A stretch of 64,000 nucleotides of DNA from Candidatus Omnitrophota bacterium (GTDB taxonomy: Bacteria; Omnitrophota; Gorgyraeia; Aquiviventales; Aquiviventaceae). This document shows positions 7,755-16,930 of this stretch, piece after piece. The notes beneath the pieces are model-generated. The model saw only the letters and a list, made by a program, of their open reading frames with translations. It did no database searches and had not been told where the DNA came from. Positions within the stretch are counted from its first letter, which is position 1. Every line of letters starts with the position of its first letter. The position numbers and the translations under genes are program-made. The stretch spans positions 3,459-67,458 of the forward strand of contig JACQRA010000088.1 of assembly GCA_016206725.1 (NCBI GenBank), given 5' to 3'.

Positions 7755-9173
7755 TTACCGACGCCATCCAAGGTTCTCCCGAAGATCCGCGACGCGAAAC
7801 GTCTGGATTAAGTTCATGCGGTTGCCGGCTCGCGGATAGCCCACCGCGGTCACCAGAATGATGTCTTCGTCCGTCAGCTGCTCTCTCCGCCAGAGCACCT
7901 CGAGACATCGGGGGATGTGATCGGTGCTCGTGCGTGAAAAGGGCACGTCCACGTGAACGCCTTCCGTGCCGGCGAACAGTTGGAAGCTTCTGGCCGCGGC
8001 AGCGTCATCGCTCACGGCGAGAATCGGCTGGACAGGGTGGTGGGTCGCGATCGCGCGCGCCGCATATCCCGATTTCGTAATGGCCACGATCTTGGTGATG
8101 GGCAGCTGGCGGCACAGCAGGGCGATGGCTTCTCCGACCGCTTCCGGGATGGTCCGCGAGGACGCCGCAATCTCCTCGGCCGCTCGACTGCGGTGGAGGC
8201 TCACCGCATCCACAATGCGGCGCATCGTCTTCACCGCCTCGATCGGATACGCGCCCACCGCGGTTTCTGCGGAGAGCATGACCGCCGACGCGCCATCCAG
8301 GACGGCATTGCTGATGTCGCTGACCTCGGCTTTCGTCGGAACAGGCGCGCGCACCATCGAGTGGAGCATTTCCGTGGCGATGATCACCGGCTTGTACACC
8401 CGCCTGGCCGAGGCGAGGATGCGCTTCTGGTGCAACACCACCCGCTCCAAATCCCGCGTCTCCGTCGAGAGATCGCCGCGATCAATCATGATGGCATCGG
8501 CGGATTCCAGGATCTCCTCGAGCTGCTGCATCGCCTTGGGCGTTTCGATCTTCGCGATAATCCGCGGCCGTTCCGAGCCGATGAGCATCCGAATCGCCTC
8601 AAGCTGCTGCGCGGAATCAATGAAGCTGGCGCCGATAAAATCCACGCCCGCTTCGCACGCGAAGGCGATGAGGCGTTTGTCCGCTTCGGTCGTCAAGCCG
8701 CTCCACAACGCCGTGGGAATCGAAAGGCCCTTGGCGCTCGTCAGCGTGCCGCTGGTCTGCGCTTGGCAGACGAGGTCATGTTCGCCGACATCCACCACCG
8801 TGAACGCGAATTGCCCGTCATCCACCAGGACGCTGTCTTGCTTCGACACGACGCCGTGGAGCGCCGGGGCGTTGATCGGCACTTTGTCGCCGCCGCCGTC
8901 CTGCGCCGTGGTGAACACAATCGTATCCCCGGCTTGGAATCGCACATCAGTCGGCAGATTCGCCACGCGGATCTTCCGGCCAGGCAGATCCAACAGGATG
9001 GGCACGGCGGGAGCCATCTCGCGCAGCCGTTCGATCACTGTGCGGTGCCAGTCGAGCTGGTTGTGCGAACCGTTCAAGCGGGCGATGTCCATGCCGGCTT
9101 CGCAGAGGGCGCCGAGGGTGACCGCGTCACAGGTGGTCGGCCCAATGGTTGCCACGATCTTGATTCGGCTCAT
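7755..9173 (-). CDS. pyk: Pyruvate kinase, divergent cluster copy
   Basis: 472 aa, full length. It begins with KIVATIGPTT. The phosphate/K+ site is altered: ARLNGSHN instead of the common ARxNFSHG. The catalytic lysine segment IIAKIETPKA is present, and MIDRGDLSTE replaces the common MVARGDLGVE. The downstream signature IIATEMLHSMV and the C-terminal domain are intact. Pyruvate kinase converts PEP and ADP to pyruvate and ATP; here it is cotranscribed with ATP sulfurylase (ATGA overlap) inside a sugar operon that also consumes PEP at the NeuB step. It is probably a specialised paralogue rather than the glycolytic enzyme. Confidence 0.88.
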   Translation of the reverse strand: MSRIKIVATIGPTTCDAVTLGALCEAGMDIARLNGSHNQLDWHRTVIERLREMAPAVPILLDLPGRKIRVANLPTDVRFQAGDTIVFTTAQDGGGDKVPINAPALHGVVSKQDSVLVDDGQFAFTVVDVGEHDLVCQAQTSGTLTSAKGLSIPTALWSGLTTEADKRLIAFACEAGVDFIGASFIDSAQQLEAIRMLIGSERPRIIAKIETPKAMQQLEEILESADAIMIDRGDLSTETRDLERVVLHQKRILASARRVYKPVIIATEMLHSMVRAPVPTKAEVSDISNAVLDGASAVMLSAETAVGAYPIEAVKTMRRIVDAVSLHRSRAAEEIAASSRTIPEAVGEAIALLCRQLPITKIVAITKSGYAARAIATHHPVQPILAVSDDAAAARSFQLFAGTEGVHVDVPFSRTSTDHIPRCLEVLWRREQLTDEDIILVTAVGYPRAGNRMNLIQTFRVADLRENLGWRR

Positions 9174-10255
9174 GGGGAGGCCTCCTCTTCTTCTTCAATA
9201 AAGCACGGCAGGGCCGTAATGCTTTGCAGCACTTCCGGACGAATGAGCTCCGGGGCCGGGGGACTTCCGCCGCCCAGGAGCGCGCGCACCGACGTCCCGC
9301 TGATATGGCGGATCGCCTCCGGCGCGCTCGCCCCATGCGGGCAGGAGCGCTCCGTGACGATGCCCCCGCAGATGGTGCAGTGGTACGGGCCGGAGCAGCG
9401 CAGCACCTCGATGCCCAGCTGCCCGTCAAACTGCCGCGTGAGCTCGTGCGCCGCGTATCTCCCGTAATAGTTCCCCACCCCGGCATGATCCCGACCGACG
9501 ATGAAATGAGTGCAGCCGTAGTTGCGGCGGATAATCGCGTGGAAGACCGCTTCCCGCGGTCCGGCATAGCGCATGGCCGTGGACAGTACCCCCAGCACCA
9601 CGCGGTCTTTCGGAAGGAAACGGTCAATGAGCGTGCGATAGGCCGTGAGGATCGCCTTCGGCGTGTAATCCCCACGCTGCTTGAATCCAACCAGCGGCTG
9701 GATAAAGAGTCCCTCGGAGAATTCCAGCGCCAATCGCAGGAGATACTCGTGCGCCCGATGCGGCACGTTGCGGGTCTGGAAACCGACGACGGTTTTCCAC
9801 CCGCGACGGGCGAACTCCGCGCGGGTCTGCTGGGGCGTGAGCTCATGATCGGAGAACTCGCACCGCGCCCGCGCGAGCAGTGTCACCGGCCCGCCGACGA
9901 ACCACTCCTTCAACCGGAAGAAGTACGCGACACCGGGATGAGCGGTGTCGTCGGTCCCATAGACCTGCCGGGCCACGGCGGCCCTGTCGCACCGGTAGAC
10001 GCTCTGCGGCGTCAGCTCGCCGACTTCCTGACCTTCGTACATCAACCGCGCCTGGTCGCTGCGGCGCAACGCGCGCGCGTCCGACACGTCCAATACAACG
10101 GGAAGCGGAAACACGGCGCCGTTGGGCAGCCGCATCGTTGAGACCACGGACTGAAACTCCGCCTCCGTCATGAAGCCGCCCAATGGCGCGAACGCTCCCA
10201 GGGCGAGCTTCTCCAATTCCAGATACTGATGGCGATTCAGGACCAACGTCGTCAT
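9170..10255 (-). CDS. sat: Sulfate adenylyltransferase (ATP sulfurylase)
   Basis: 361 aa, homo-oligomeric Sat type, slightly short. The QTRNVPHRAHE active-site loop (Gln, Arg, two His) and GRDHAG are present. A C-terminal CTICGG...CPH cysteine/histidine cluster typical of Sat is also present. It makes APS and pyrophosphate from sulfate and ATP. No APS kinase, APS reductase or sulfotransferase is visible in the window, so the fate of APS is unclear. It overlaps pyk and the upstream Gfo/Idh gene by four bases each, implying tight co-expression. Confidence 0.9.
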   Translation of the reverse strand: MTTLVLNRHQYLELEKLALGAFAPLGGFMTEAEFQSVVSTMRLPNGAVFPLPVVLDVSDARALRRSDQARLMYEGQEVGELTPQSVYRCDRAAVARQVYGTDDTAHPGVAYFFRLKEWFVGGPVTLLARARCEFSDHELTPQQTRAEFARRGWKTVVGFQTRNVPHRAHEYLLRLALEFSEGLFIQPLVGFKQRGDYTPKAILTAYRTLIDRFLPKDRVVLGVLSTAMRYAGPREAVFHAIIRRNYGCTHFIVGRDHAGVGNYYGRYAAHELTRQFDGQLGIEVLRCSGPYHCTICGGIVTERSCPHGASAPEAIRHISGTSVRALLGGGSPPAPELIRPEVLQSITALPCFIEEEEEASP

Positions 10256-11316
10256 GCGTGTCCGTTCGTTGGATACCCGAAGAGCGACTCGGCGAAGCGC
10301 GCCAGCGCCGCCGCCTGGCGCAACGACACCAACGGAACCGCCGCGCGAACTCTCGCTTCAAGTGCTGACGCGGTCTGCTCAACAAACCCCACCTTCACGG
10401 TTGGGTCGACCGCGACGACGGGCATCGCCTCCCACTCAGCCAAGGGGGCGCGGCGCCGAAGGACCTGTTCCAGTGGACCGTGCCGATAGGACGACACCGA
10501 CGTGTGAACCTCCACCGACCATCGCCCCGTGGATCCCCAATCCGCATGGTACGCAAAGGGAATCCCATGCTCCGAGACGCCAGAGCCGACGAACACCGAG
10601 CCAGTCGGATGCCATGACACGGCCGTCCCCCCGCGGTGACCATGCCACTGCGCCGGCATGCCGATGAGGGCATGGGCCATGCTCATGACGTGCAGGCTAT
10701 TGGCAATTCCCCAACGAGCCAGCTCCTCGGCTGTGAAGAGCTGCGGCCAATCCGGCTTGATGAATTCCGTGAAGGTATAGGTACAGGAGGTGATGCCGCC
10801 CTCCTGCGCCGCCAGGGCTCGCACCTCCTGGAGTGCCGGGTAGGCCACGCGGTTATAGGCGCACCACGCCTCAGCGCCTGCGCGCTCAAGCGACTCCGTG
10901 AGCCGTTCGATGGCGCCTGACCAGAGCGAGACCGGCTTTTCAATAAGCAGCCGGCGGTAGCCGAGGGACACGAGATGCTCAGTGGCCTCTACCAACCGAT
11001 CGATCGGCACCGCCACAATGCCTAGCTCGCCTGGACGTCCCTGCCGCGCCATCCGCTCAAACCCGCCGGCCATCAGTTCCACACCGTCCATTCCGCGCAA
11101 GGGCTGCAGCCTCGCCTCTGATCGGGAACAGACACGGATACGTTTCACGCCGAGGATGCGCAGCGCCTTGACGTATTGCGCGCCCATGCCGCCGTAGCCG
11201 ATCACGGTCGCCGCGCAGGCGGAGAAGTCTTCCGCACGGATCGCCTGAGCGAGCGCCGCCGAGGACAGCACCGGCGAAACGCGGAGGTCGCCTGCAGCGG
11301 ACGGATTACTGCTCAT
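10252..11316 (-). CDS. Gfo/Idh/MocA-like oxidoreductase
   Basis: 354 aa. The Rossmann motif GYGGMG starts near residue 40 after a short leader, and LIEKPVS gives the conserved EKP region. It probably oxidises or reduces a sugar or cyclitol with NAD(P). The ATG lies inside the last codons of the methyltransferase gene upstream (TATGAG junction, 11-base overlap) and the stop overlaps sat. The same TATGAG junction recurs at 12980 for a second Gfo/Idh gene. No specific reaction can be assigned. Confidence 0.7.
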   Translation of the reverse strand: MSSNPSAAGDLRVSPVLSSAALAQAIRAEDFSACAATVIGYGGMGAQYVKALRILGVKRIRVCSRSEARLQPLRGMDGVELMAGGFERMARQGRPGELGIVAVPIDRLVEATEHLVSLGYRRLLIEKPVSLWSGAIERLTESLERAGAEAWCAYNRVAYPALQEVRALAAQEGGITSCTYTFTEFIKPDWPQLFTAEELARWGIANSLHVMSMAHALIGMPAQWHGHRGGTAVSWHPTGSVFVGSGVSEHGIPFAYHADWGSTGRWSVEVHTSVSSYRHGPLEQVLRRRAPLAEWEAMPVVAVDPTVKVGFVEQTASALEARVRAAVPLVSLRQAAALARFAESLFGYPTNGHA

Positions 11317-12004
11317 AGCAGGCGACCCCTAAATGTTTGGTGCGCCGGATGGTGGTCAGCGTCCTCTTGCGGCCGTCAATCGCTCCCGCGGCAAGTCGCG
11401 CCAGGAATTCCGGGACCCCATAGTGGCCGGGCACCGTCAGGCCAACGTCATGAAACGCAATCAGCCCGCCGGGCTTGACCAGCGGGCTGTAGAGCAGCCA
11501 GTCGGTCAGCACCGACGCGTACTGGTGGTCGCCGTCAATGAAGAGCAGGTCCACCCCCCCGCAGGCGACCTGATAGGTTTTCGCCACGGTCGCCGGCTCA
11601 TACGACATGCCGATGATAAAGGCGCTGCGCCGATCGCCCAGCGCCCACCGGTCGTGGAAGGCCCGCATATTCGTTCCGAAGATACGGATGCGCTCGTGCG
11701 ATTTCTCGATGGTGATGATCCGCTTGAACAGCAGACGCCACAGGAAGTGGGTGCTGCCGTAATACCCCAGCCCTACCTCCAGCGCAGTGCCCAGCCGTTT
11801 CCGCGACAACAACAGCGAGACGAACTCCTTGATCTCGTCGCGGTCCTGCTGGATGCCCGCGTCATCCGGAATCATGAAATCTTGCATCGGGACCCAGTCG
11901 CCCCGCTCGTACTTGCCGTTGCCGTGACGGGCCACCCAGGCATCCAGTTGCTTCATCACGCGGTTGACGGTCGAGCGCCCTGCGTCCTCACGTAACCGGG
12001 GCAT
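11306..12004 (-). CDS. SAM-dependent class I methyltransferase
   Basis: 232 aa. A SAM-binding region LEVGLGYYGSTH lies near residue 76, LLFIDGDHQY near 154, and GGLIAFHDV near 180. This pattern is typical of the Methyltransf_24/CmcI-like group often found in O-antigen loci. GGAG lies seven to eight bases before the ATG at 12004, which overlaps the upstream Gfo/Idh stop by 17 bases. Its last 16 codons match a remnant at 12967-13023, showing that a second copy once existed. The methylated position is unknown. Confidence 0.72.
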   Translation of the reverse strand: MPRLREDAGRSTVNRVMKQLDAWVARHGNGKYERGDWVPMQDFMIPDDAGIQQDRDEIKEFVSLLLSRKRLGTALEVGLGYYGSTHFLWRLLFKRIITIEKSHERIRIFGTNMRAFHDRWALGDRRSAFIIGMSYEPATVAKTYQVACGGVDLLFIDGDHQYASVLTDWLLYSPLVKPGGLIAFHDVGLTVPGHYGVPEFLARLAAGAIDGRKRTLTTIRRTKHLGVACYEQ

Positions 12005-12980
12005 CGGCCAGCTCCTTTCCCATCAAGCGATTGAAGTGCGGCTGCAACTCACCCAAAATGAACCGATGGGAGACTAACGACTCCTCCAGAGCGGGCAAAT
12101 CACACCGGCCTGACGCGATGATCTCGGATGCAAACGTCATCGTCATGCGGCTGACCAGCATCTCGTCACCAAATGGAATGGCGCGCCACTGCCCTCCTGA
12201 CGCCGCCTCGCTTTCGACCGCCCACCGCTGGATGTGATCAACGATGCAGCGATAGCTCCGGCTGCTGATTGAGAGTTGTTCTGAGAGTCGGTGGTCGCCG
12301 GCATAGGTCATCGTCAACCGGCTACCTTTCTCGGTCGAGCCCTGGAGGGTTCCGCTGAGGTCCCATTGGCCTCTTGCGGTTCGGTGGAGCATCGGATCGA
12401 TTGAGGAACCGGTGCCGTCGATGCGACTCGCCCCGTCGTAGAACGCGAAGAGGTCGGCATTGTGGATTCCATTGGTGGCCAATCCGAGATTGCCCCCCAC
12501 CACGTTGAGGATCAGCGGTTCTTCAGGCTGCAACCGCGCTTTGACTCGTTGATGGAACGGGTAGGCCCGCGTCTGACAGTTCACCCACACAGACAGGCCT
12601 CTGGTGCTTGAATAATCGACCATGTCTTCACATTCAGCGACCGACGGCGCCACGAGCTTCTCCACGAGAAAGTGGGTGTAGCTGAGCGTCTCCGCCACCT
12701 GCCGAAGGAGTTGAGAGCGTCCCTGCGCTTGGGTCGCGATGATGCACAATGCTCCCCCGCGGCCGGCATCCTCAACTGAAGACAGCCATCGCACCGTGGT
12801 GGAACGGCATCGCCCTGGCGTTTCAGCCAACCGTTCGCGGCCAAGCCGCAGCGCCTCAGGACGAGGATCCACCACTTCGATCTCCCGGACCTGCGCAAGC
12901 GAGGCAACCGCCTGGAGGTGGTAGCTGCCCATCGTGCCGCAGCCGACGATCAGCACGCGAGCGTCGTTAGGTTGGCTCAT
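11988..12980 (-). CDS. Gfo/Idh/MocA-like oxidoreductase
   Basis: 330 aa with an N-terminal Rossmann motif VGCGTMGSYH and VEKLVAPS in the place of the EKP motif. It is only distantly similar to the oxidoreductases at 10252 and 6743, so the three are not recent duplicates. Its ATG overlaps the remnant of a methyltransferase tail (12967-13023) in the same TATGAG configuration seen at 11316. This suggests that a methyltransferase-Gfo/Idh gene pair existed here before the methyltransferase body was lost. Substrate unknown; NAD(P)-dependent sugar oxidation is the family expectation. Confidence 0.68.
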   Translation of the reverse strand: MSQPNDARVLIVGCGTMGSYHLQAVASLAQVREIEVVDPRPEALRLGRERLAETPGRCRSTTVRWLSSVEDAGRGGALCIIATQAQGRSQLLRQVAETLSYTHFLVEKLVAPSVAECEDMVDYSSTRGLSVWVNCQTRAYPFHQRVKARLQPEEPLILNVVGGNLGLATNGIHNADLFAFYDGASRIDGTGSSIDPMLHRTARGQWDLSGTLQGSTEKGSRLTMTYAGDHRLSEQLSISSRSYRCIVDHIQRWAVESEAASGGQWRAIPFGDEMLVSRMTMTFASEIIASGRCDLPALEESLVSHRFILGELQPHFNRLMGKELADAPVT

Positions 12981-13023
12981 ACCACGCGATCCCGAGATGT
13001 TTCGTGCGTCGAATCGTCTTCAT
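12967..13023 (-). pseudogene. Remnant: last 18 codons of a second methyltransferase
   Basis: An 18-codon frame begins with ATG at 13023, overlapping the TGA of the membrane-protein gene (ATGA), and reads TIRRTKHLGIAWYE before stopping at 12967. The intact methyltransferase at 11306 ends TIRRTKHLGVACYEQ, so 12 of 14 residues match, and many codons are the same. This is best read as the tail of a lost paralogue left at a recombination junction. The following Gfo/Idh start lies inside it. It is probably translated as a short peptide without function, but it preserves stop/start coupling. Confidence 0.75.
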
Positions 13024-14993
13024 TGTTCTCGGACGGCCGCCAGCTTCGCGCCATCGAGCACCCACAGCCTCCCGCGCCAGCGCCGATCCATCTCGCCGAC
13101 CTGCCGGAGGATCAGATCGCGGTAACTGGTCACGTCATGCTCATGGATCCACATCCGGCTGGAGGCGATCGTCTTGAACGACGCGACGGCATAGCGGTCG
13201 ATGGTCTTCGATGCGAACAACCGGTTCAACTCGGGATCGTCGGCAAAGTCCCCCCGGGCGATGGCGTCGCGGTCCGTCGACATATCAAACCCTTTCGCGC
13301 TCGTGCTGGGCACGACGACGTAGCCCTCGGTCACCTCGCCCAGCGTCCGCACGTACCGAATCTGGAAGCGCTCGCGCACCCGCGGCGGCCAGACGCCGAT
13401 GAACCCTTGGTTGTACGACGTATCGTAGGTCGCGAAGGATCGAATCGCCATCCGCTCCAGCGTGCGGTGCAGCCACGTCGAGGCCATGCGCGCCGGCCAC
13501 ACATCGGTCACGAAGATCCAGACATTCCACCCGACGCCGAGGGCGACCAGCCCGACCATCCCGCCCCACCAGACGCCCCGCACCCCGAGGGGAAACCGCG
13601 CGGCGGCCAGCGCGCCCGCATACCCGACGGCCAGCAAGAATCCGACCAGCGATGGAAAATAGGTCCGGCTGCACTGCGGCGACTGGGTCAGCTCGGCATA
13701 CACGATTGGCGAAAGGCTCAGGAGCCCGAGCAGCGCCGCACCGACGACCTCGTGCGGTTCCCCACCTCCCAGGCCGACCGTGGTCACGATGGTAGCCATG
13801 CTCACCCCGTAGGCCGCCACGTGGAAGGGCAAGGTTCGCCAGAAGAACGGCCACAGCCACCGCAGCCCCACGCGCATCTCGCCGGGGCGCAGAATCCTCC
13901 CGACGCTCGCGAAGAACTCTCGATAGAGCGGGTAGTGCGTCCACCGCTGCGCCGCCTGCCAGTAGCCCAGGTAACCCTTGAGGTTCCAGACGACGTTCGG
14001 CGCGGTGAAGAAGAGCGCGGCCAATCCGATCCCTACGAACAGGAGGCCATGCGCCACGTAGAAGGCGGGGGCTCGCGTCACCACCAGGCACGCCAGCAGA
14101 TATCCGAGGAACCCCACTCCCAACCTGGTGACGACCCGCGTCACGACGGCTTCCTTCCCCAGATAGTAGGCCAGCGGCAACTGGGCGCGCGCCGTGATAA
14201 GGCGGTTGAGCGCGCCGGCAGCCCGCTCGAAGTAGATCGCCGTCACAAGGCGCCGGAACCACCACCGTCCCCACACGGCGACGCTGCCGAGGGCCGCCGC
14301 CAGAACGGCCGCGACGGCCAACAGCCACGGCCCCATCCCCTCTCCCAACGACGCCCATCCGCGCCCGCCGATGCCGAGCAAAGCCATCGTCTCCCGCTGG
14401 CTGTAGAGGAACGCCCCGGCGGCCAGCGGAAGGAACTTGCGCCCCGAGGCCGAGGCGAACATCATCGCCCCCAGCCACGCCCCCGCCGCCACATACCAGA
14501 GCGCCCCGCCATCCGGCGCGGCGGACGCCTGCTGCAGAGACCAGACCGCACCGAGCAGCAGCATCTGCGCCAACCCCTGGAACCCGCCGAGGAGGACAAT
14601 TTGATACGGCCAGTAGCAGCCCATATACCAGACGAAGAGCAGGCCGGCCGCGGGCGCGCCCCAGTACGACCGGGCCACCGCAAAGAGCAGCACGGCGGAG
14701 ACGGCGTGGACCAGGAGGGCCAAGACCGTCAGCGGCCGCCCCGTCTCGGTGTCCTTGAGCACCCGCTGCAGCAGTGCGACTCCCAGCAGCCCCACATCCT
14801 TCATCCAGGCCTTGTCCGTCGCGAACCGGTGCATGTCCGACGGCCACCGCCACTCCCGCGAGCGGGCGGCAGCGCGCACCTGCTTCTCCTGATCGGTGTG
14901 CGTCGCCACAAACAGGATGCCACGCGTCATGCGCCCGATGACCAGGGCAGTACTCACCGACACCGCCACCACGCCGAGAAACATACCGTCCAT
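13020..14993 (-). CDS. Large polytopic membrane protein, possible membrane glycosyltransferase
   Basis: 657 aa with an N-terminal hydrophobic segment, then about eleven more predicted membrane spans between residues 60 and 500. A soluble C-terminal part of about 150 residues contains acidic and aromatic-rich stretches. The overall layout recalls GT-C type (PMT/ArnT-like) membrane enzymes or O-antigen chain-processing proteins, but I recognise no diagnostic motif and do not assign a reaction. It lies between a TylF-type methyltransferase (3-base gap) and a methyltransferase remnant, and appears to have been inserted in place of the rest of that methyltransferase gene. Confidence 0.6.
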   Translation of the reverse strand: MDGMFLGVVAVSVSTALVIGRMTRGILFVATHTDQEKQVRAAARSREWRWPSDMHRFATDKAWMKDVGLLGVALLQRVLKDTETGRPLTVLALLVHAVSAVLLFAVARSYWGAPAAGLLFVWYMGCYWPYQIVLLGGFQGLAQMLLLGAVWSLQQASAAPDGGALWYVAAGAWLGAMMFASASGRKFLPLAAGAFLYSQRETMALLGIGGRGWASLGEGMGPWLLAVAAVLAAALGSVAVWGRWWFRRLVTAIYFERAAGALNRLITARAQLPLAYYLGKEAVVTRVVTRLGVGFLGYLLACLVVTRAPAFYVAHGLLFVGIGLAALFFTAPNVVWNLKGYLGYWQAAQRWTHYPLYREFFASVGRILRPGEMRVGLRWLWPFFWRTLPFHVAAYGVSMATIVTTVGLGGGEPHEVVGAALLGLLSLSPIVYAELTQSPQCSRTYFPSLVGFLLAVGYAGALAAARFPLGVRGVWWGGMVGLVALGVGWNVWIFVTDVWPARMASTWLHRTLERMAIRSFATYDTSYNQGFIGVWPPRVRERFQIRYVRTLGEVTEGYVVVPSTSAKGFDMSTDRDAIARGDFADDPELNRLFASKTIDRYAVASFKTIASSRMWIHEHDVTSYRDLILRQVGEMDRRWRGRLWVLDGAKLAAVREQ

Positions 14994-14996
14994 GCG

Positions 14997-15842
14997 TCAG
15001 CTCTTGATGATGAGTCCCTGGCCGGTGGGGCTGGCGAAAATCTCGCACCCCAGCTCCTCCACCAACCGATCCATCCCCTGTTTCTGTTCCCCGCGCCCCG
15101 GCTGGCCGTAATCGTCCAAGACGACCCAGGCGCCCCGGCTCAGCCGAGGCCAGAAATGCCGCAGCGCTTCCACCTCAGGGTAGACCGCATTCATGTCAAG
15201 GTGGAGAAACGCCACCGTGGGGATCTCCACGCGCGAGAGCGACTCGGGGACGTATCCCTTGATGAACACCACCGACGGGAACGAGGAGAATGCGCGCTGG
15301 ACCTCTTCATAGTAGCCGGTGTACGACTGATTGACCCCATCCAACCCCCTCCCATACAGCACGGTGCGTTCGTAGTCGGTCAGCTGGCCGTTCAACAACC
15401 CTTCCCAGCTATCAAAGAGGAAGAAACGCTTGTGGTGTCGCTGCCAATCCAGACTCGCGACAATGCTCGCGGCGGCAAACCCTCTGGCGGTCCCGCACTC
15501 CACGAAATCGCCTTCCACCGTCACCGCTTGTCGAGCCGCCCACTGCAGCAGATAGGCACTCCACATGGGACGCTCCTGGGCGGTCATCTGTTGGGCAAAT
15601 CGGTGGCCTTTGAGAAAGCGCTCATCCGTCATGAAATCGCAGTTATGACGGCTGATGAGCTGATTGTCTGCGTAGGTCGCGACATACCAATAGCGATGCA
15701 GCCGGAACAAACGGTTGAGTTGTGCCACGGTCATCTCTTTGCGAAACACCTGCTTCATCAGCGTGCCCTGAACACGGCTGCGAATCGTCCGCAGCGGTTT
15801 CTTGATGGGCTCTGGGAGGTAGCGTGTCAGCGGTCTCATCAT
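14997..15842 (-). CDS. TylF/macrocin-type O-methyltransferase
   Basis: 281 aa. DFVECGTARGFAAAS (near residue 125) is the SAM site of the TylF family. FLFDSWEGL and LHLDMNAVYPE follow, and WVVLDDYG near residue 240 supplies the metal-binding acidic pair. TylF-type enzymes methylate sugar hydroxyls using SAM and Mg2+. Two ATGs (15842 and 15839) overlap the upstream glycosyltransferase stop; either keeps coupled translation. It probably methylates a glycan hydroxyl or a nucleotide-sugar. Confidence 0.8.
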   Translation of the reverse strand: MMRPLTRYLPEPIKKPLRTIRSRVQGTLMKQVFRKEMTVAQLNRLFRLHRYWYVATYADNQLISRHNCDFMTDERFLKGHRFAQQMTAQERPMWSAYLLQWAARQAVTVEGDFVECGTARGFAAASIVASLDWQRHHKRFFLFDSWEGLLNGQLTDYERTVLYGRGLDGVNQSYTGYYEEVQRAFSSFPSVVFIKGYVPESLSRVEIPTVAFLHLDMNAVYPEVEALRHFWPRLSRGAWVVLDDYGQPGRGEQKQGMDRLVEELGCEIFASPTGQGLIIKS

Positions 15843-16930
15843 CTTCTTTCGGTCATCGCTCGGTACATCGGCATGAAATCTTCATGATAGGGCGAGCGAG
15901 CCTTCAGCAGCGCCGACAACGAGATGGTGTCGCGCCGTCCAGGAAGCCGCGGACCCACCGCCCGCCACACCGACCGTGCCCCTGGAACGTTTCGAAGCCA
16001 CTCGCGGGTGCGCCTCGTCAGGGACGGCCGCGGCGCGTCGCAGCCGCCGTTCGCCTTGTTGGACAACACCCGAAGGGCGTAACACCAGAACGCCTGCGTG
16101 GCCACAGCCTCGGCGCGCTCTTGCGCGATGCCCTCCGCATCCTTCAACGCCTCGGCAAGACAGGACCTGAAGGCAGCGTACTTTCCGGCAAAGCTGGCTT
16201 CGGTGAACCATTCAATGACGTCCGTCGCCCTCGTGGTCTCGCGCGCGCCATCGAGATTCCGCACCGAGCGGATCCACGCGTCCGGCCCGTCATGAATCTC
16301 TTTCAGGAGGTAGAGTTGATGGAGGCAATGCGCCTTGCCCTGAATGACATCCAGACCACCCAGCGCGAGCTCGCCCCACGCGTAGCCAAAACTATGAGCG
16401 CAGCAACGGCGGACGTTCTCGCGCAACAACGCCGTGCGATGGACGGAATAGTTCAGCACCGCGCCATAGCGTGTGAAATGATCCAGCAGACGCTCCGACG
16501 CCGTCGGCTGAGCGATCGCGCGCTGCGGATACACCGCGACCCACTCCATGGTCCCTCGAGAAGCTCCCGGCTTGAACGTCGCGCTTCGGCCATGCGCCAG
16601 GCTGTAATCCGGATGCGCCTCCAAGAACTGCGCGCCAAGCCTGAGGGTACGCGGCACCAAAAAATCGTCATCGTTCCAGACCACGGTGTAGGGCGTGGTC
16701 ACATGCGCGAGGCCGTCCGCGAGTTTCTCCATGGGAGGCATCGCCGGATCGTAACGCCGATGGACAACTCCCTCCTCTGCCAGCGCCCTCCGCAGCGGGC
16801 CTTCCGGAAGCGCGTGAGCACTCGAATCCAACACATCCACTCGGCCAGGCCGTCCCACCGATGTGAGGTAGGCCAGCAGCCGCGTCAGTTCCTCATAACG
16901 GTTGTAGGTCGGGATGAGGACGGTCAGCAT
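15839..16930 (-). CDS. Glycosyltransferase (TIGR00180-like, GT-A fold)
   Basis: 363 aa. It starts MLTVLIPTYNRYEEL, the usual GT2-type N-terminal strand. VVWNDDDFLVPR near residue 85 carries a DDD metal-nucleotide site. The rest resembles the group annotated as TIGR00180 glycosyltransferase domain proteins in O-antigen clusters. It is one of very few soluble glycosyltransferases in this window, acting on the cytoplasmic face to extend a lipid-linked glycan. Donor and acceptor cannot be read from sequence. It overlaps the end of the aminotransferase gene upstream by seven bases. Confidence 0.78.
   Translation of the reverse strand: MLTVLIPTYNRYEELTRLLAYLTSVGRPGRVDVLDSSAHALPEGPLRRALAEEGVVHRRYDPAMPPMEKLADGLAHVTTPYTVVWNDDDFLVPRTLRLGAQFLEAHPDYSLAHGRSATFKPGASRGTMEWVAVYPQRAIAQPTASERLLDHFTRYGAVLNYSVHRTALLRENVRRCCAHSFGYAWGELALGGLDVIQGKAHCLHQLYLLKEIHDGPDAWIRSVRNLDGARETTRATDVIEWFTEASFAGKYAAFRSCLAEALKDAEGIAQERAEAVATQAFWCYALRVLSNKANGGCDAPRPSLTRRTREWLRNVPGARSVWRAVGPRLPGRRDTISLSALLKARSPYHEDFMPMYRAMTERR

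Noticed and set aside
7953..9467. 504-codon + strand frame opposite pyruvate kinase
   Set aside because: Arg/His-rich antisense translation without motifs; the minus strand carries a full pyruvate kinase.
12918..15887. 989-codon open frame on the + strand
   Set aside because: It lies antisense to the membrane protein and TylF-type genes, has His/Arg/Pro-rich low-complexity composition and no domain. It is a by-product of GC-rich codon use.
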